23,287 bases of DNA, taken from IMG/VR virus record IMGVR_UViG_3300018420_000123, positions 1-23,287 of that record. One strand, given 5' to 3'. The DNA is from a virus. The notes beneath the pieces were generated by a model. That model saw only the letters and a program-made list of their open reading frames with translations, was not told where the DNA came from and did no database searches. This document shows positions 8,046-14,146 of the stretch, in pieces. Position 1 is the stretch's first letter. Each line of letters starts with the position of its first letter. A program made the translations under genes and the position numbers.

Positions 8046-8066
8046 GGGGGGTTGGGGGGCGGTGGG
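8046..8066 (+). other. G-rich tract with quadruplex potential
   Basis: Two G6 runs (8046-8051 and 8054-8059) are followed by GG and GGG within 21 bases, in an otherwise AT-rich genome. A second G-rich block lies at 7952-7967. A two-tetrad quadruplex is possible on the plus strand. A strict four-run, three-tetrad motif is not present. Confidence 0.35.
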
Positions 8067-8079
8067 TTTGATAACCTAA

Positions 8080-8096
8080 CCTGACACTATGTCAGG
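8080..8096. repeat. 17-bp palindrome copy 1
   Basis: CCTGACACTATGTCAGG, 7-bp arms and 3-base centre. Its right arm overlaps the -35 region of the promoter at 8089-8117 and it abuts TTAGTAAAC. Confidence 0.85.
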
Positions 8097-8117
8097 ATTA
8101 GTAAACTTAAATATACT
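8089..8117 (+). promoter_or_regulatory. Probable promoter of the 249-aa gene
   Basis: ATGTCA (8089-8094), 17 bp, TATACT (8112-8117). The -35 lies in the right arm of the palindrome, and the spacer contains TTAGTAAAC (8098-8106) at nearly the same distance from the -10 as in the two strong promoters further right. A protein bound to the palindrome would cover the -35. Confidence 0.45.
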
Positions 8118-8219
8118 ATTCTTGGCTTTCATCTATCATTTAAGACATAATTACATCATGTCAGTGGTTATTACATTCTGTTCTAATCATGTTGGCATAA
8201 TTTAATTATGGAGTCAGTT

Positions 8220-8969
8220 ATGACACAATTAAATAAAGTGGTCTTAGCGTCACTAAAAACTAATGCTAAGAATTGGACGCTAGCAGAGCAATCAGCTAGC
8301 GAGTTAGCAACCACAATGGCTTGTGATATTGAGCCATTCATTGACGCTAAGCTTAAAGCTAAACGCACTAAGCACGGCAAGCTTCTCGCAGAGTATCGCG
8401 ATGAGGTGGACAGCGTCATTGATAACGTGCCTGAAATCACTGAAAGCCTAAAAGGTGGTGTGATTGACGGCGTGCTTGAGGGTAAGTCATACAAGGACTT
8501 TGCTCTTGAGGTTTACGATAACGGCGTTGAATACCTAGCCGTTGATACTGCCAAGGTTAGCCTAGGCGATAGGTTTGATAGCAAGGCTGTCAAGTCATTC
8601 TCAATGGGTTATATCTTAGCCCAAGACTTTGGCAAGCTTGACTTGACCGAGAACAAAGAGGGCGTGAACAATAACCCTCTTGGCTCACATGGTCCGAGTT
8701 TCAAGGCACTTGCCAAGGCTGACCAAGTCAAGTGTAAGAACACTATCGACAAGGCTTGGTCAAGGCTCAAGGGCAGAATGGCTAAAGCACTAGCCACCAT
8801 GTTCGGTGAAATCAAGCTTGATGTTGATGTGCTTGAGAAAGCCACCAAGCGAAGTGTTGACTACTTCAAGTCTATGCAATCCTTGACTAAGGATATGTCA
8901 GCTAAGGATAGCAAAGCAGTCATGGCTTGGCTGACTGATATCGAGAAGTCTTATCCTCTCGGTAAGTAA
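8220..8969 (+). CDS. Unrecognised 249-aa protein, monocistronic
   Basis: I do not recognise the family. The protein (MTQLNKVVLASLKTNAKNWT...) is helical and rich in K, A and D, with no membrane segment or cysteine pairs. There is a flexible GVNNNPLGSHGPS linker at about 147-159, and a basic C-terminal helical part (AWSRLKGRMAKALATMFGE) that could bind nucleic acid. ATG at 8220 is chosen because GGAG (8210-8213) is 6 bases upstream; ATG at 8208 has no ribosome site. Base use differs from its neighbours: 29 of 60 bases at 8701-8760 are G or C, and Lys is AAG about twice as often as AAA. It has its own probable promoter and a strong terminator, so it is a separate unit and possibly recently acquired. 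Confidence 0.85.
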   Translation: MTQLNKVVLASLKTNAKNWTLAEQSASELATTMACDIEPFIDAKLKAKRTKHGKLLAEYRDEVDSVIDNVPEITESLKGGVIDGVLEGKSYKDFALEVYDNGVEYLAVDTAKVSLGDRFDSKAVKSFSMGYILAQDFGKLDLTENKEGVNNNPLGSHGPSFKALAKADQVKCKNTIDKAWSRLKGRMAKALATMFGEIKLDVDVLEKATKRSVDYFKSMQSLTKDMSAKDSKAVMAWLTDIEKSYPLGK

Positions 8970-8977
8970 CACCCCGT

Positions 8978-9010
8978 CCCTCACGGCTCACGCCGTGGGG
9001 GATTTTTTTT
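8978..9010 (+). terminator. Strong rho-independent terminator after the 249-aa gene
   Basis: A 10-bp stem (8978-8987 with 8992-9001, one T-G wobble) with loop TCAC is followed by A and eight T residues. It starts 8 bases after the stop codon at 8967-8969 and ends this transcription unit. Confidence 0.93.
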
Positions 9011-9076
9011 GCCTTGAATATCTGTATTGTATCATAGATACCAGTTCCCCACGCGAGCACGCGAGCGAGATTTCAC

Positions 9077-9093
9077 CCTGACACCCTGTCAGG
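9077..9093. repeat. 17-bp palindrome copy 2
   Basis: CCTGACACCCTGTCAGG, perfect 7-bp arms, centre CCC. It lies in the non-coding region rather than next to a start codon. Confidence 0.85.
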
Positions 9094-9107
9094 TTCGTAG
9101 TCTGTGA

Positions 9108-9124
9108 GCTAAGATAGTTCTAGC
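9108..9124. repeat. Degenerate GCTAAGA palindrome
   Basis: GCTAAGATAGTTCTAGC has the same 7-3-7 layout as the perfect copy at 9742-9758 but with two mismatched pairs. It could be a weak operator or coincidence. Confidence 0.3.
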
Positions 9125-9205
9125 TGATACAAATCACAGTCGCTGCGACAAAGTGAAACCAGTTCTGACCGCGAGGGCGTGGACGTGTCGTCTAATTAAG
9201 TCATA

Positions 9206-9222
9206 CCTGACACCCTGTCAGG
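9206..9222. repeat. 17-bp palindrome copy 3
   Basis: CCTGACACCCTGTCAGG, identical to copy 2, located just before the first GGAACA-type box. Confidence 0.85.
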
Positions 9223-9226
9223 GTCG

Positions 9227-9703
9227 TGTTCCACGCTGTTTGACCTTGTTCCAATTTAGTCAACGTAGTTGGAACATGATTTTACTTTGTAAATCAAGTG
9301 GTTAGGTCACTTTGTTCCAATGTTCCAACGATTTTAGACATGATATGTGGGTTTGTAAACTTTGTGAAAGAAAGAGTCCCTTTTTTGCAGTGCAACATAA
9401 TTTACTAAACCCCCACCGTCCTACAAAACCACTGGAACATTGGAACAAAACACTAACTATACTAATACTATATAATATAATATATAATAAAAACAATAAC
9501 TTAGCCTTTTGCAAATTCTCTTGTTCCGTTCTTTTAGTAAACTTAGACCCCCCTCGACACTGGAACATTGTTATAAATCAAGCACTTACCTCGAAAAACA
9601 GCGTTATTAGTAAACTATTTTGGAACAAGAAATACCCCGTTGGAACAAAACCTACCCCGTGTTCCATTAGTAAACCGACGTTGGAACAAGACCTTTTGGA
9701 ACA
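9227..9703. repeat. Array of 14 GGAACA/TGTTCC boxes
   Basis: TGTTCC occurs at 9227, 9247, 9313, 9321, 9522 and 9660. GGAACA occurs at 9271, 9434, 9442, 9562, 9622, 9642, 9683 and 9698. Most extend to TTGGAACA or TGTTCCAA. Two sites are tandem 8-bp repeats (9313-9328 and about 9433-9447). Several neighbours are about 20 bp apart, close to two helical turns. The boxes flank an AT-rich core near 9461-9500. This looks like a multi-site protein-binding array such as an iteron origin, partition site or large operator. Confidence 0.75.
9534..9675 (+). repeat. Cluster of three TTAGTAAAC boxes
   Basis: Exact copies lie at 9534-9542, 9607-9615 and 9667-9675, each within about 20 bases of a GGAACA-type box. 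The same 9-mer lies in the spacers of the promoters at 8089, 9840 and 10591. A degenerate inverted copy is near 9400-9408. Confidence 0.6.
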
Positions 9704-9741
9704 AAATTAGCCTCGCTTTGCATCTCGCATAAACCCTATCA

Positions 9742-9758
9742 GCTAAGAATATCTTAGC
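9742..9758. repeat. GCTAAGA palindrome
   Basis: GCTAAGAATATCTTAGC has perfect 7-bp arms and a 3-base centre, the same geometry as the CCTGACA family but another sequence. It lies at the right border of the GGAACA array and may bind a different regulator. Confidence 0.5.
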
Positions 9759-9839
9759 GGAAACCATACTCATACTAGAAGCGGTGTCCTGAATTTGAAA
9801 ATACAACAATAATCTCTACCTCATAAATCGCTATATCAC

Positions 9840-9868
9840 TTGATTTATTAGTAAACTTATGGTATAAT
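9840..9868 (+). promoter_or_regulatory. Strong sigma-70 promoter P1
   Basis: TTGATT (9840-9845), 17 bp, perfect TATAAT (9863-9868). The spacer holds TTAGTAAAC (9848-9856). From -35 to the start of -10 it is identical to promoter P2 at 10591. The predicted start is near 9875. It drives the small genes beginning at 9884 and 9993. Confidence 0.85.
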
Positions 9869-9883
9869 TATATATAATGAGAG

Positions 9884-9976
9884 ATGAAACTATATCTGTC
9901 TGTTTTTGTGTTTTTAAGTGTGTTAGTTCCGTTTCTCGTTTTCAGTCCTGACATAGTGTCAGGTTTCATTAATTAG
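9884..9976 (+). CDS. Possible small hydrophobic leader peptide or membrane protein (30 aa)
   Basis: A frame starts about 9 bases after the predicted P1 transcript start, with GAG just before the ATG. The peptide begins MKLYLSVFVFLSVLVPFLVF and ends with a part encoded by the palindrome (SPDIVSGFIN). It would span the membrane once. It ends 16 bases before the next start, within reach of coupled translation. The ribosome site is poor and the length short, so it may be a chance frame. Confidence 0.33.
   Translation: MKLYLSVFVFLSVLVPFLVFSPDIVSGFIN
9947..9963. repeat. 17-bp palindrome copy 4
   Basis: CCTGACATAGTGTCAGG with perfect 7-bp arms, preceded by AGT and followed by TTTCATTAATTA and the ribosome site of the gene at 9993. 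Confidence 0.85.
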
Positions 9977-9992
9977 TTTGAGGAGACATATC

Positions 9993-10169
9993 ATGTATGT
10001 AGATACAAACGATCAAGACAAAGCTAGACGTTTCAGACAAAATTGGCTTTGGAAAGTGCAGTTTCAACGCGAGGCAAGAGGTAAGATGGTACTTTGCTTT
10101 GCGGTTGGTTTTGGCATTGGCTTTGCATGTTGCACCATGTTAGTTGCCATGCTTGAGAGGGTATCGTAA
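9993..10169 (+). CDS. Small membrane protein (58 aa)
   Basis: A basic, soluble N-terminal half (MYVDTNDQDKARRFRQNWLW) is followed by one hydrophobic segment at about residues 32-54 (MVLCFAVGFGIGFACCTMLV), so it should be a single-pass inner-membrane protein with a cytoplasmic, positively charged N-terminus. GAGGAG lies 7 bases before the ATG. An in-frame TTG at 9978 lacks a site. Its stop overlaps the next start (TAATG). Function unknown. Confidence 0.75.
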   Translation: MYVDTNDQDKARRFRQNWLWKVQFQREARGKMVLCFAVGFGIGFACCTMLVAMLERVS

Positions 10170-10369
10170 TGGCTACATGTTCAGAGTGTGGTGAAAGCTA
10201 TGCAGATGAACGCAAAGCTATTGGTTATGATACTTGTTTATCATGTGGAGATGATAGGGCTAACCTAGTTAAGCACACAGTTGCACCTATGCACAAAAGT
10301 AACTATTTGGTTATCACTAATCTCACTGACCTTAAAGGTCTAAACAATAAAGGGGGTCGTTATGGCTAG
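10169..10369 (+). CDS. Small zinc-ribbon protein (66 aa)
   Basis: Two CxxC pairs, CSEC at residues 4-7 and CLSC at 23-26, with glycine after each (CSECGESY, CLSCGDD), form a probable zinc ribbon of the kind used for nucleic-acid or protein contact. The tail is polar and ends NNKGGRYG. It is coupled by TAATG to the membrane-protein gene and overlaps the next gene by 8 bases. Its specific role is unknown. Confidence 0.75.
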   Translation: MATCSECGESYADERKAIGYDTCLSCGDDRANLVKHTVAPMHKSNYLVITNLTDLKGLNNKGGRYG

Positions 10370-10550
10370 AACATTTAAAGACATACCCATACCTAGAAAT
10401 GTTTATGAAGATGAAGAAAGAATTAGAAAGGGACGGGGTGTCTCTGAGGAGTCCGACATTGAACCTGTGTTTGATTTGGAACAAGAGTTGGACGAGTTAT
10501 TAACTAAAGTTCAGCGATTTGCTGAGAAAGGGGGTCGAGACGATAGATAA
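10362..10550 (+). CDS. Small acidic protein (62 aa)
   Basis: The protein (MARTFKDIPIPRNVYEDEER...) is charged, with an acidic helical C-terminal half (DLEQELDELLTKVQRFAEKG). There are no cysteines or membrane segments. GGGGG lies about 7 bases before the ATG, inside the previous gene. It is the last gene of the P1 unit, before promoter P2. I do not recognise the family. Confidence 0.7.
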   Translation: MARTFKDIPIPRNVYEDEERIRKGRGVSEESDIEPVFDLEQELDELLTKVQRFAEKGGRDDR

Positions 10551-10590
10551 ATTTTACGGAGAATAATGGTGTCATATTATTATATATCTA

Positions 10591-10619
10591 TTGATTTATT
10601 AGTAAACTTATGGTATACT
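10591..10619 (+). promoter_or_regulatory. Strong sigma-70 promoter P2
   Basis: TTGATT (10591-10596), 17 bp, TATACT (10614-10619), spacer with TTAGTAAAC (10599-10607). The -35, spacer and first four bases of the -10 equal P1. The predicted start is near 10626, about 200 bases before the gene at 10831; that leader holds two palindrome copies. Confidence 0.82.
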
Positions 10620-10650
10620 ATATGTATATGATGAAAGATTATCATTATTC

Positions 10651-10770
10651 ATGTCATTTTTACTTTACGAGCCTGACACTATGTCAGGGCTGAAACTTAG
10701 TGAATCCAACAGACCATACGAAGATGAGTATAAGTATGCGAGGGTATCTAGTGAAATTATCTGTTACTGA
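10651..10770 (+). CDS. Doubtful small ORF (39 aa) in the P2 leader
   Basis: A frame begins MSFLLYEPDTMSGLKLSESN and ends SSEIICY. The palindrome at 10672-10688 encodes PDTMSG, read in the same phase as the palindrome inside the gene at 15688. No ribosome site precedes either ATG (10651 or 10681). It may be a translated leader peptide, a remnant of an older gene, or chance. Confidence 0.2.
   Translation: MSFLLYEPDTMSGLKLSESNRPYEDEYKYARVSSEIICY
10672..10688. repeat. 17-bp palindrome copy 5
   Basis: CCTGACACTATGTCAGG in the P2 leader, about 50 bases after the predicted transcript start. Confidence 0.85.
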
Positions 10771-10789
10771 ACTAGAACTTAATCTCAGT

Positions 10790-10806
10790 CCTGACCTAGT
10801 GTCAGG
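10790..10806. repeat. 17-bp palindrome copy 6
   Basis: CCTGACCTAGTGTCAGG has one mismatched pair next to the centre. It is preceded by AGT and followed by TTCACTTTATTTGGAG, the ribosome site of the next gene. Confidence 0.8.
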
Positions 10807-10830
10807 TTCACTTTATTTGGAGAAGTTATT

Positions 10831-11790
10831 ATGTATGCAGAAACAATGGAAGTAAGTAATACAAGTAATACAAGTAATACAAGCACGGAACTTCAAACAC
10901 CAAACCATTTGACATCGTTGGCTACATCAGCAGTTTTAGTAACAGTTGACGTCAATGTTTGGTCAGCTACAAAACAAGACCGAACCATATCAGGTGAGGT
11001 AACATCAAGCAAGAAAGCAGACCCGAACGCGGGTAGGTTTGTTAAGAATCTTTTGGCAAACAACGTCCATCACAAGGACTTAGTGAACTATCGTCAGACT
11101 ATATATAATTGGGTGAAAGCCAAAACATATCGCTGGAATAATTCGCAAGACCTTTTACCAACCATAGAATTAGAATCATTTAAGCAAGAGTATGATAAGC
11201 ACGAGAAAGAGTTTAATCGCCTGCTATCTGAGTTTTGTGATAAGTATGATTCTATTAAATCAAACATGGCATTTGCACAAGGTGACATGTATAACATACA
11301 AGACTATCCGAGCGTTGAGGAAGTAAGACGTAAGTTTGGGTGTAAGTTATACATATCCGAAGTGCCATCACACGACTTTCGTTGTTCAGTTGCACAAGAC
11401 TTAGCTGACGACTTGAAAGTTAATTATCAACGACAATGCGAGGAGATTGTTAAAAATGTTTTACATCAACAAACAGATAGAATCGTCAATGTCATGGAAA
11501 GTATCTCACACTGTTGCGGAACACAAGAGATTACTACCAAAGAGGGCGAAGTTAAATCAAAGAAACGAAAGATATATGATACAACCATCGAAAAGGCGAA
11601 AGAACTATGCAGAACGATAGGTGCGTTTAAGTATGTCAATGACGAACATAGTCAACGATTACGCTCAGTTGCGAAACAATTAGATGATACCTTGTCAGGT
11701 GTATCTAGCGAGGCTTTGCGTGAGAGTGACTATACGAGAGATAGAGTTAAATCTGATATTGATAACATTCTATCTAAATTTGCAATCTAG
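10831..11790 (+). CDS. DUF3150-like protein, partner of the AAA/VWA pair
   Basis: The product has 319 aa. After a low-complexity N-terminus with SNTSNTSNTS, residues about 27-50 (LTSLATSAVLVTVDVNVWSA) resemble the start of DUF3150 proteins, which in phages and mobile elements are often encoded beside a CobS/MoxR-type ATPase and a VWA protein. This family call is from memory and moderate. The rest is long and helical, with YDKHEKEFNRLLSEFCDKYD and a C-terminal helix. No catalytic motif is seen. GGAG lies about 10 bases before the ATG. It is the first gene of the four-gene block driven by P2. A substrate adaptor for the ATPase is a reasonable but untested idea. Confidence 0.7.
   Translation: MYAETMEVSNTSNTSNTSTELQTPNHLTSLATSAVLVTVDVNVWSATKQDRTISGEVTSSKKADPNAGRFVKNLLANNVHHKDLVNYRQTIYNWVKAKTYRWNNSQDLLPTIELESFKQEYDKHEKEFNRLLSEFCDKYDSIKSNMAFAQGDMYNIQDYPSVEEVRRKFGCKLYISEVPSHDFRCSVAQDLADDLKVNYQRQCEEIVKNVLHQQTDRIVNVMESISHCCGTQEITTKEGEVKSKKRKIYDTTIEKAKELCRTIGAFKYVNDEHSQRLRSVAKQLDDTLSGVSSEALRESDYTRDRVKSDIDNILSKFAI
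10855..10881 (+). repeat. Tandem 9-bp repeat in a coding region
   Basis: AGTAATACA occurs three times in a row and encodes the SNT repeats near the N-terminus of the DUF3150-like protein. The copy number could vary by slippage without a frameshift. Confidence 0.8.
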
Positions 11791-11791
11791 T

Positions 11792-11808
11792 CCTGACACT
11801 ATGTCAGG
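11792..11808. repeat. 17-bp palindrome copy 7
   Basis: CCTGACACTATGTCAGG two bases after a TAG stop, followed by TTCATTTATTTA and AGGAGATATATC before the ATPase gene. Confidence 0.88.
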
Positions 11809-11838
11809 TTCATTTATTTATATCTTAGGAGATATATC

Positions 11839-12906
11839 ATGCACATAAATACACAGCGTGTAACAATTAAAGAGTTAGTAAGATTAATTCCAACCATCGG
11901 TGAAAGTCTAACACCTATCATTCAGTCAGAACCTGGGTGTGGCAAGACCTCACTACTTAAAATGCTAGAAGAAGACATGGGTGATAAGTATGACTACATC
12001 TATGTTGATTGTCCTGTGAAAGACATGCAAGACATCGCTATGACTATACCGAACCATGATACCCGCACACTCGAAACCTATGTTGGTTCATTGTTCAAAC
12101 TAGATTCACCAAAACCAAAAGTAATATTGCTTGACGAGTTTATGAAAGCACCGAAACTACTTCAGGTTATATTCACAAGGCTAATGCTAGAGAGATTCGT
12201 AGGTGATACACCATTACCACAAGGCAGTATCGTCTTTGGTACATCAAACAACCAATCGGACGGAGTGGGTGACACCATGTTAGCACACGCAAGTAATCGT
12301 GTTTGTATTCTTAACATGGCAAAACCTAGCGTTGAAGATTGGTTAGTATGGGCAAGTGAGAACGCAATCAGTCCATTGATTAGAGCGTGGGTTCACATGT
12401 TTCCTCGTTGTCTTAATAGTTACTTAGATGATAGTCAAGACGACAACCCATACATATTCAAACCGAGCAAACCACAGTTGAGTTTTGTTTCCCCTCGATC
12501 GTTGGCAAAGTCATCTGTCATCGTGGAGAACCGAGACACACTAGGAGAGGTAGCCACAATGTGTGCATTGTCAGGCACTATCGGTCACAGTGCGAGTGCA
12601 GACATGAGTGCGTTCTTGAATCTTGAAAAGTCATTACCATCACTAGATAGTATCTTATCTCAACCTGATACTGCGAAGATACCGAACGAGATATCAGCAC
12701 AGTTGATGGTCATGTTTCAAGCAACAGATAAGATTAAAACACAGGACGAGTTGACATCGTTTATGAAGTATATCAAGCGTATTAATTCATCTGAGATTCA
12801 AGCAATATTCTTTACTATGCTTGTGCGTAACAAGAACACAAGACATTTGGCTAGGGGTAATCAGGACGTAGCAACATGGGCGACTGATAACTACGAATTA
12901 TTCTAA
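11839..12906 (+). CDS. MoxR/CobS-like AAA+ ATPase
   Basis: The product has 355 aa. Walker A is EPGCGKTS at residues 31-38, Walker B is VILLDEF at 95-101, the sensor-1 region is GTSNNQ at 134-139 and an arginine-finger-like SNRV is at 152-155. These place it among MoxR/CobS-type AAA+ proteins, which act as rings remodelling a partner complex, typically with a VWA protein. The next gene encodes exactly such a partner. The C-terminal half is helical and family-specific. AGGAGATATATC lies before the ATG. Marine phages often carry a cobS-labelled ATPase of this kind. True cobaltochelatase activity is unlikely to be its role, since no cobalamin genes are seen here. Confidence 0.88.
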   Translation: MHINTQRVTIKELVRLIPTIGESLTPIIQSEPGCGKTSLLKMLEEDMGDKYDYIYVDCPVKDMQDIAMTIPNHDTRTLETYVGSLFKLDSPKPKVILLDEFMKAPKLLQVIFTRLMLERFVGDTPLPQGSIVFGTSNNQSDGVGDTMLAHASNRVCILNMAKPSVEDWLVWASENAISPLIRAWVHMFPRCLNSYLDDSQDDNPYIFKPSKPQLSFVSPRSLAKSSVIVENRDTLGEVATMCALSGTIGHSASADMSAFLNLEKSLPSLDSILSQPDTAKIPNEISAQLMVMFQATDKIKTQDELTSFMKYIKRINSSEIQAIFFTMLVRNKNTRHLARGNQDVATWATDNYELF

Positions 12907-12913
12907 AATCAAC

Positions 12914-12930
12914 CCTGACACTATGTCAGG
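12914..12930. repeat. 17-bp palindrome copy 8
   Basis: CCTGACACTATGTCAGG between the ATPase and VWA genes, directly followed by TAGGAG, the VWA ribosome site. Confidence 0.88.
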
Positions 12931-12944
12931 TAGGAGAATAAATT

Positions 12945-14111
12945 ATGAATCAAGAAACAAGACTCAAGAAAGCACACATCGCTCTCATGCGTCACCCTGA
13001 GACCGCACTATACTCAGGCATTATGATGATGGGTGATAGCACTGTGGTAGATGATTGTCCTACCGCATACACTGATGGTGTGAATAAAAAGTATGGGCGT
13101 GCGTTCATGGAGAAGTTGGAAGATGATGAACTACGAGCATTGATACTACATGAGAACTTACATGTGGCATTGAAACATATCCAACGATTCAAGAAAGAGT
13201 GGGAGAAAGATCCCATGTTGGCAAATGCGTCAGCAGATTATGTTGTAAATGACATCATATGCAATCTGGAAGACACTAACTTTCTACGACTACCGAAAGG
13301 TGGACTGTATGACCCTAAGTATCATAATTGGTCGGTGCGAGAAGTCATGAATGATTTACGTCAGCAACAACAGAGTGGTCAACAACCACAAGGTAGCATG
13401 GACGAGCATGACTTTGAATCAGGCGAGATGGGTGAGGGTGGTCAACCAATGACAGCCAAAGAGCAACAGGAACTATCGAAACAGATTGATAAAGCGTTGC
13501 GTGAGGGTGGCATACTCGCAGGCAGATTAGGTGCAAACATACCTAGAAACATCACCGATTTGCTTGAACCTAAAATCGACTGGAAGACTGTCTTGCGTGA
13601 CTTTATTATGTCTCAGATGAAAGGCACAGATGAATATACATGGCGGAAGTATAACAAACGACTTGTTGCCAATGATATATACATGCCTAGCATGGAAGAT
13701 GAACGAGTGGGTGAGTTGACTATTGCGATAGATACATCAGGTTCTATCGGTGCGGACGAGTTGTCAGCGTTCGCGTCAGAACTGGTTTCCATATGTCAGA
13801 CCTCTACCCCTGAAAAAGTCCGAGTTATTTGGTGGGACATGTCCGTTCATGGTGAGCAAGTATTTGAAGAACATACATACAATGACATAGCAAGACTACT
13901 CAAACCGCAAGGTGGGGGTGGGACTGACCCTGAATGTATCATAGAACACATCAAGAAAGAGAATATTAATTCACAAGCAATCGTTGTGTTCACTGACGGA
14001 TACTTTGATACACCGAATTGGAATACATCTATACCTACATTGTTTGTTGCAACAGAGATAGAGAAATACATTCCAAGTAACTGTAAAGTAGTTAAACAAA
14101 ACCTATCCTGA
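12945..14111 (+). CDS. VWA protein with HExxH-type N-terminal domain
   Basis: The product has 388 aa. The N-terminal domain carries HENLH at residues 69-73, a metallopeptidase-like zinc motif as in DUF2201-type proteins. A glutamine- and glycine-rich linker follows at about 138-168. The C-terminal VWA domain has a complete metal site: DTSGS at 263-267, T327 in GGGTDP and D351 in FTDG. VWA proteins with MoxR-type ATPases form chaperone-like or chelatase-like machines. Here the ATPase gene is immediately upstream. TAGGAG precedes the start. The TGA stop at 14109-14111 lies inside the next palindrome. Whether the HExxH site cleaves protein is unknown. CobT-like is the nearest alternative label. 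Confidence 0.87.
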   Translation: MNQETRLKKAHIALMRHPETALYSGIMMMGDSTVVDDCPTAYTDGVNKKYGRAFMEKLEDDELRALILHENLHVALKHIQRFKKEWEKDPMLANASADYVVNDIICNLEDTNFLRLPKGGLYDPKYHNWSVREVMNDLRQQQQSGQQPQGSMDEHDFESGEMGEGGQPMTAKEQQELSKQIDKALREGGILAGRLGANIPRNITDLLEPKIDWKTVLRDFIMSQMKGTDEYTWRKYNKRLVANDIYMPSMEDERVGELTIAIDTSGSIGADELSAFASELVSICQTSTPEKVRVIWWDMSVHGEQVFEEHTYNDIARLLKPQGGGGTDPECIIEHIKKENINSQAIVVFTDGYFDTPNWNTSIPTLFVATEIEKYIPSNCKVVKQNLS

Positions 14112-14123
14112 CACTATGTCAGG
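14107..14123. repeat. 17-bp palindrome copy 9
   Basis: CCTGACACTATGTCAGG; its left arm supplies the TGA stop of the VWA gene. It is followed by TTCATTTATT and the ribosome site of the gene at 14147. Confidence 0.88.
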
Positions 14124-14133
14124 TTCATTTATT

Positions 14134-14146
14134 AAGGAGATATACC
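14134..14146 (+). promoter_or_regulatory. Very strong ribosome binding site
   Basis: AAGGAGATATACC directly before ATG matches the well-known phage T7 gene 10 translation signal. Related versions precede the genes at 9993 and 11839. It sets the start of the 298-aa gene and predicts high expression. Confidence 0.75.

Larger units (their letters stand above)
7712..8219 (+). other. Mostly non-coding region between the SprT-like gene and the 249-aa gene
   Basis: About 500 bases with no long reading frame. In order it holds a weak T-rich hairpin (7779-7806), a GC-rich hairpin with a T-tail on the minus strand (7831-7855), a short frame with a good ribosome site (7877-8017), two G-rich tracts (7952-7967 and 8046-8066), one copy of the 17-bp palindrome (8080-8096) and a probable promoter (8089-8117). 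No tRNA was seen. Confidence 0.7.
9011..9839. other. Repeat-rich non-coding region, candidate origin or control centre
   Basis: More than 800 bases without a credible gene. It contains a tandem ACGCGAGC pair (9051-9066), two CCTGACACCCTGTCAGG palindromes, a GCTAAGA palindrome and a degenerate relative, 14 GGAACA/TGTTCC boxes, three TTAGTAAAC boxes and an AT-only-like core at about 9461-9500. Frames in both directions through 9302-9710 are broken up by these repeats and look spurious. The combination of short repeated boxes and an AT-rich stretch, before the replication arm, resembles iteron-type origins, but no initiator is identified. Confidence 0.6.

Noticed and set aside
9313-9447. LexA-type SOS boxes
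   Set aside because: GTTC or GAAC half-sites are present, but their spacing is 4 bases rather than the 7 of the alphaproteobacterial LexA box.
9302-9710. Overlapping frames on both strands (88 and 132 aa)
   Set aside because: Both run through the GGAACA/TTAGTAAAC repeats and the AT-rich core, have no ribosome sites and give repetitive, low-quality peptides (repeated EHWNK-like segments come from the DNA repeats).
7712-9992. tRNA or other structured RNA genes
   Set aside because: No T-loop consensus or cloverleaf arms were found by eye in the non-coding stretches. A covariance-model search would be needed to exclude unusual RNAs.
11839-14111. Functional cobaltochelatase (CobS/CobT) for cobalamin synthesis
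   Set aside because: The ATPase and VWA pair resembles it in outline, but no other cobalamin gene is present and the HExxH-type N-terminal domain points to a different VWA subfamily.
8080-14123. Palindromes as CRISPR repeats
   Set aside because: The copies are 17 bp, irregularly spaced from about 100 bases to several kilobases, and separated by genes rather than uniform spacers.
9077-14123. Palindromes as rho-independent terminators
   Set aside because: Stems are only 7 bp and are not followed by a clean T-tract. A role as operators or RNA-processing hairpins fits better.
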